A DNA stretch of 5,638 nt. Source: Gemmatimonadota bacterium. GTDB lineage: Bacteria; Orphanbacterota; Orphanbacteria; Orphanbacterales; Orphanbacteraceae. The stretch spans positions 1 to 5,638 of the forward strand of contig JABDJQ010000061.1 in assembly GCA_013002425.1 (NCBI GenBank), given 5' to 3'. The notes below the pieces were generated by a model that was given only the letters and a program-made list of their open reading frames with translations, was not told the DNA's origin and did not search any database. The position numbers and the translations under genes were made by a program. Within the stretch, counting starts at the first letter, position 1. Every line of letters begins with the position of its first letter. Below are positions 5,301-5,638 of this stretch, in pieces.

Positions 5301-5638
5301 AGCGCCAAGTCCGAGACTGTCCGGATCGAAGTCGGTCGCCGTGACGTTCAGCGAAAGGGTGTCGCCCTCCGCGACCCACTGCGAGTCGATCGCGGCGAGG
5401 ACCGGGGCCTGGTTGACCGGCATGACCCTGATCCATACGACCTGACTGTCTGCAAGCGCTCCGTCGGAAGCCGTAACCGTAATACTGTAGATGCCTCCCT
5501 GCGTAAGCGTGGGCGTGAACAGGAGATTGCCCGCGCCGTTCGTGCTGTCGACGAAGCCCGCGTTCGCGGGGAGGCCCGCGGCCGAGAGCACGAGACTGTC
5601 GCCGTCGGGGTCGGTTGCGTTCGCGGTGAACGTGAGCG
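2313..5638 (-). CDS. Giant extracellular cadherin/Ig-like tandem-repeat protein with FlgD-Ig-like C-terminal domain (5' end missing)
   Basis: The reading frame is open to the right edge: codons upstream of 5591 continue the repeat (a TDPDGDS run), so the GTG at 5591 is not a start. At least 1107 residues are visible, ending at the TGA at 2315-2313. Ten full repeats begin with N-R/Q/L-A/P-P; each carries an EGD-x-L strand, an acidic A-T/S-DPDGD turn, LPxxAxFxDSGNGxGxFxFxPD, QAGxYxV and ASDGxLxD. Acidic turns and DxN linkers resemble the calcium-binding linkers of cadherin and tandem-95 adhesins; calcium binding is inference. The last ~98 residues (2609-2316) have the NPFN motif, a VYNIRG strand, a WNGADRTG turn and SGMYIF, as in FlgD-Ig or type IX-like sorting tails. 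The protein is probably exported to the cell surface or medium for adhesion or matrix. Signal peptide and any catalytic domain would lie outside the window. Confidence 0.92.
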   Translation of the reverse strand, partial: LTFTANATDPDGDSLVLSAAGLPANAGFVDSTNGAGNLLFTPTLTQGGIYSITVTASDGALADSQVVWIRVMPVNQAPVLAAIDSQWVAEGDTLSLNVTATDFDPDSLGLGALGLPANASFTDLKFGNGNFFFTPDYAQAGTYVVTITASDGALADSQAVVVTVSDVNRPPAFAAIDSQSVAEGDTLAFDVSASDDDGDSLVLSAEDLPANATFTDSANGAGRFIFLPGYDQAGAYDVTFVVFDGALSDTVVVAISAGGVNLAPAIAAPESLEVDEGANLAFTVTAVDPDGDTLVLGAVNLPAGAAFTDSGNGTGGFTFAPDYEQAGAYTVAFFASDGLHADTITVTITVHDVNRAPAIALPDSLHVDEMDLLAFVVSATDPDGDSLRLIALNLPDGATFVDSGNGAGAFAYTPGFDEAGVSVVDFVVSDGSLADTSAVTITIGNTNRAPFITVPGAQAVEEGDTLSFAVNATDPDGDPLTLGALELPSGAAFVDSGNGSGLFTFAPDFGQSGSYTIDFTASDGSAVDTAAVSIAVGDVNRAPAISTPDSRSVSEADSLALLVTATDADGDELVLSVEGVPANASFEDRGDGTGDFVFRPDYSQSGNYSVVFIVTDGSLHDSGYVTITVLPVNRAPQISAVVTHSIEEGASLSFAVNGSDPDDDAVSLSMADPLANAAFVDSGSGAGGFTFTPDFGQAGIHEVTFRVTDGALTESLTVMIEVTNGNRPPVFAGIEDASVIEGDTLALDIEASDPDGDAVTLTTLTVPSGATFTDLGAGRGYFVYRPDYEQAGEVTVSLVASDGSLSDTLHFGIVVGDANRPPRFAENGNPVDPEVREGATLMLDLFASDPDGSIPAIHAITLPANATFVDEGDGTGVLAFTPDYDQAGEHAMSWVATDGALTDSLTLLVKVFDSNRAPVVEPVDSQVVVEGGRLELRVEAYDPDGGHPSITAGELIENAAFVDSGNGAGLLTFTPGYLQSGSYEVLLIASDSESEESLFVKIVVTEADLPQTFRVIGSHPNPFNATTSFSFVLGVADGGAPIDVALKVYNIRGAEVATLVRESLPPGPHTFVWNGADRTGEPVVSGMYIFVLQAAGKTESRKALLVR
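2316..2609 (-). other. C-terminal FlgD-Ig-like / sorting-tail-like domain
   Basis: This ~98-residue module follows the last repeat. It has HPNPFNATTSFSF, LKVYNIRG, VATLVRE, FVWNGADRTGEPV and SGMYIFVLQA, ending KALLVR. The same order is seen in FlgD-Ig domains and in the type IX secretion sorting tails of FCB-group bacteria, where it marks exported proteins. Whether it acts as a sorting signal here cannot be read from the sequence. Confidence 0.75.
2616..5414 (-). repeat. Ten tandem 93-residue (279-bp) coding repeats
   Basis: Units read from the conserved Asn start at 5414, 5135, 4856, 4577, 4298, 4019, 3740, 3461, 3182 and 2894, and the last ends at about 2616. All are 279 bp except the unit starting at 3182, which is 288 bp because of three extra residues between its NRPP and EG motifs. 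Part of another unit lies at 5415-5638. The DNA of the units has diverged, but short words recur in phase: gtcgacgaac is at 3594 and 4431, exactly 3 x 279 bp apart. Confidence 0.9.

Noticed and set aside
2716..5445. Series of Ser/Thr/Pro-rich plus-strand frames (60-152 residues) across the repeat region
   Set aside because: They recur with the 279-bp period because they mirror the antisense of the repeats, so they are not independent genes.
2616..5638. CRISPR array, because of the regular period
   Set aside because: The 279-bp period is in frame with one long coding sequence, and the units are diverged protein domains without identical short repeats and unique spacers.

Overview
The window reads as chromosomal DNA of a high-GC Gram-negative bacterium. 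The protein ending at 2313 is a giant secreted or surface protein built of cadherin/Ig-like repeats. It closes with a FlgD-Ig-like or 'sorting-tail'-like domain whose NPFN motif is typical of FCB-group and related candidate phyla (Eisenbacteria, Krumholzibacteria, Latescibacteria, Gemmatimonadota). This lineage guess rests on that domain style and on base composition, not on a marker gene.

Layout: (1) 1-655, minus strand: a two-gene operon. A MerR-family regulator with a duplicated cysteine-rich tail is followed, with overlapping stop and start codons, by the N-terminus of a sulfide:quinone-oxidoreductase-like flavoprotein that runs off the left edge. (2) 656-878: a control region between divergent genes. 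(3) 879-2216, plus strand: a complete NtrC-type sigma-54 activator (receiver, AAA+ with GAFTGA, Fis-type HTH). (4) 2217-2312: a short convergent gap with a small direct repeat. (5) 2313 to the right edge, minus strand: the 3' part of the repeat protein, with ten repeat units plus one partial unit in view. Nine of the ten are exactly 93 residues (279 bp).

The most interesting part is the control region. On the minus strand it has a -24/-12 sigma-54 promoter (723-709). Upstream of that lie an IHF-like site (761-773) and two matching dyads, GTTCCCA-N4-TGRGAAY, with centres 31 bp apart (806-823 and 837-854). These sit about 118 and 149 bp upstream of the predicted transcription start, the usual place for activator sites, and the sigma-54 activator gene is the next gene on the other side. 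I infer a self-contained circuit. The NtrC-type protein binds the dyads and turns on the Cys-rich MerR regulator and the flavoprotein, and the nearer dyad may also feed back on its own gene, whose start lies 25 bp away. The signal is unknown; the cysteine-rich MerR tail and the SQR-like product suggest sulfide, persulfide or redox. The repeat protein is convergent and shows no sign of belonging to the circuit.
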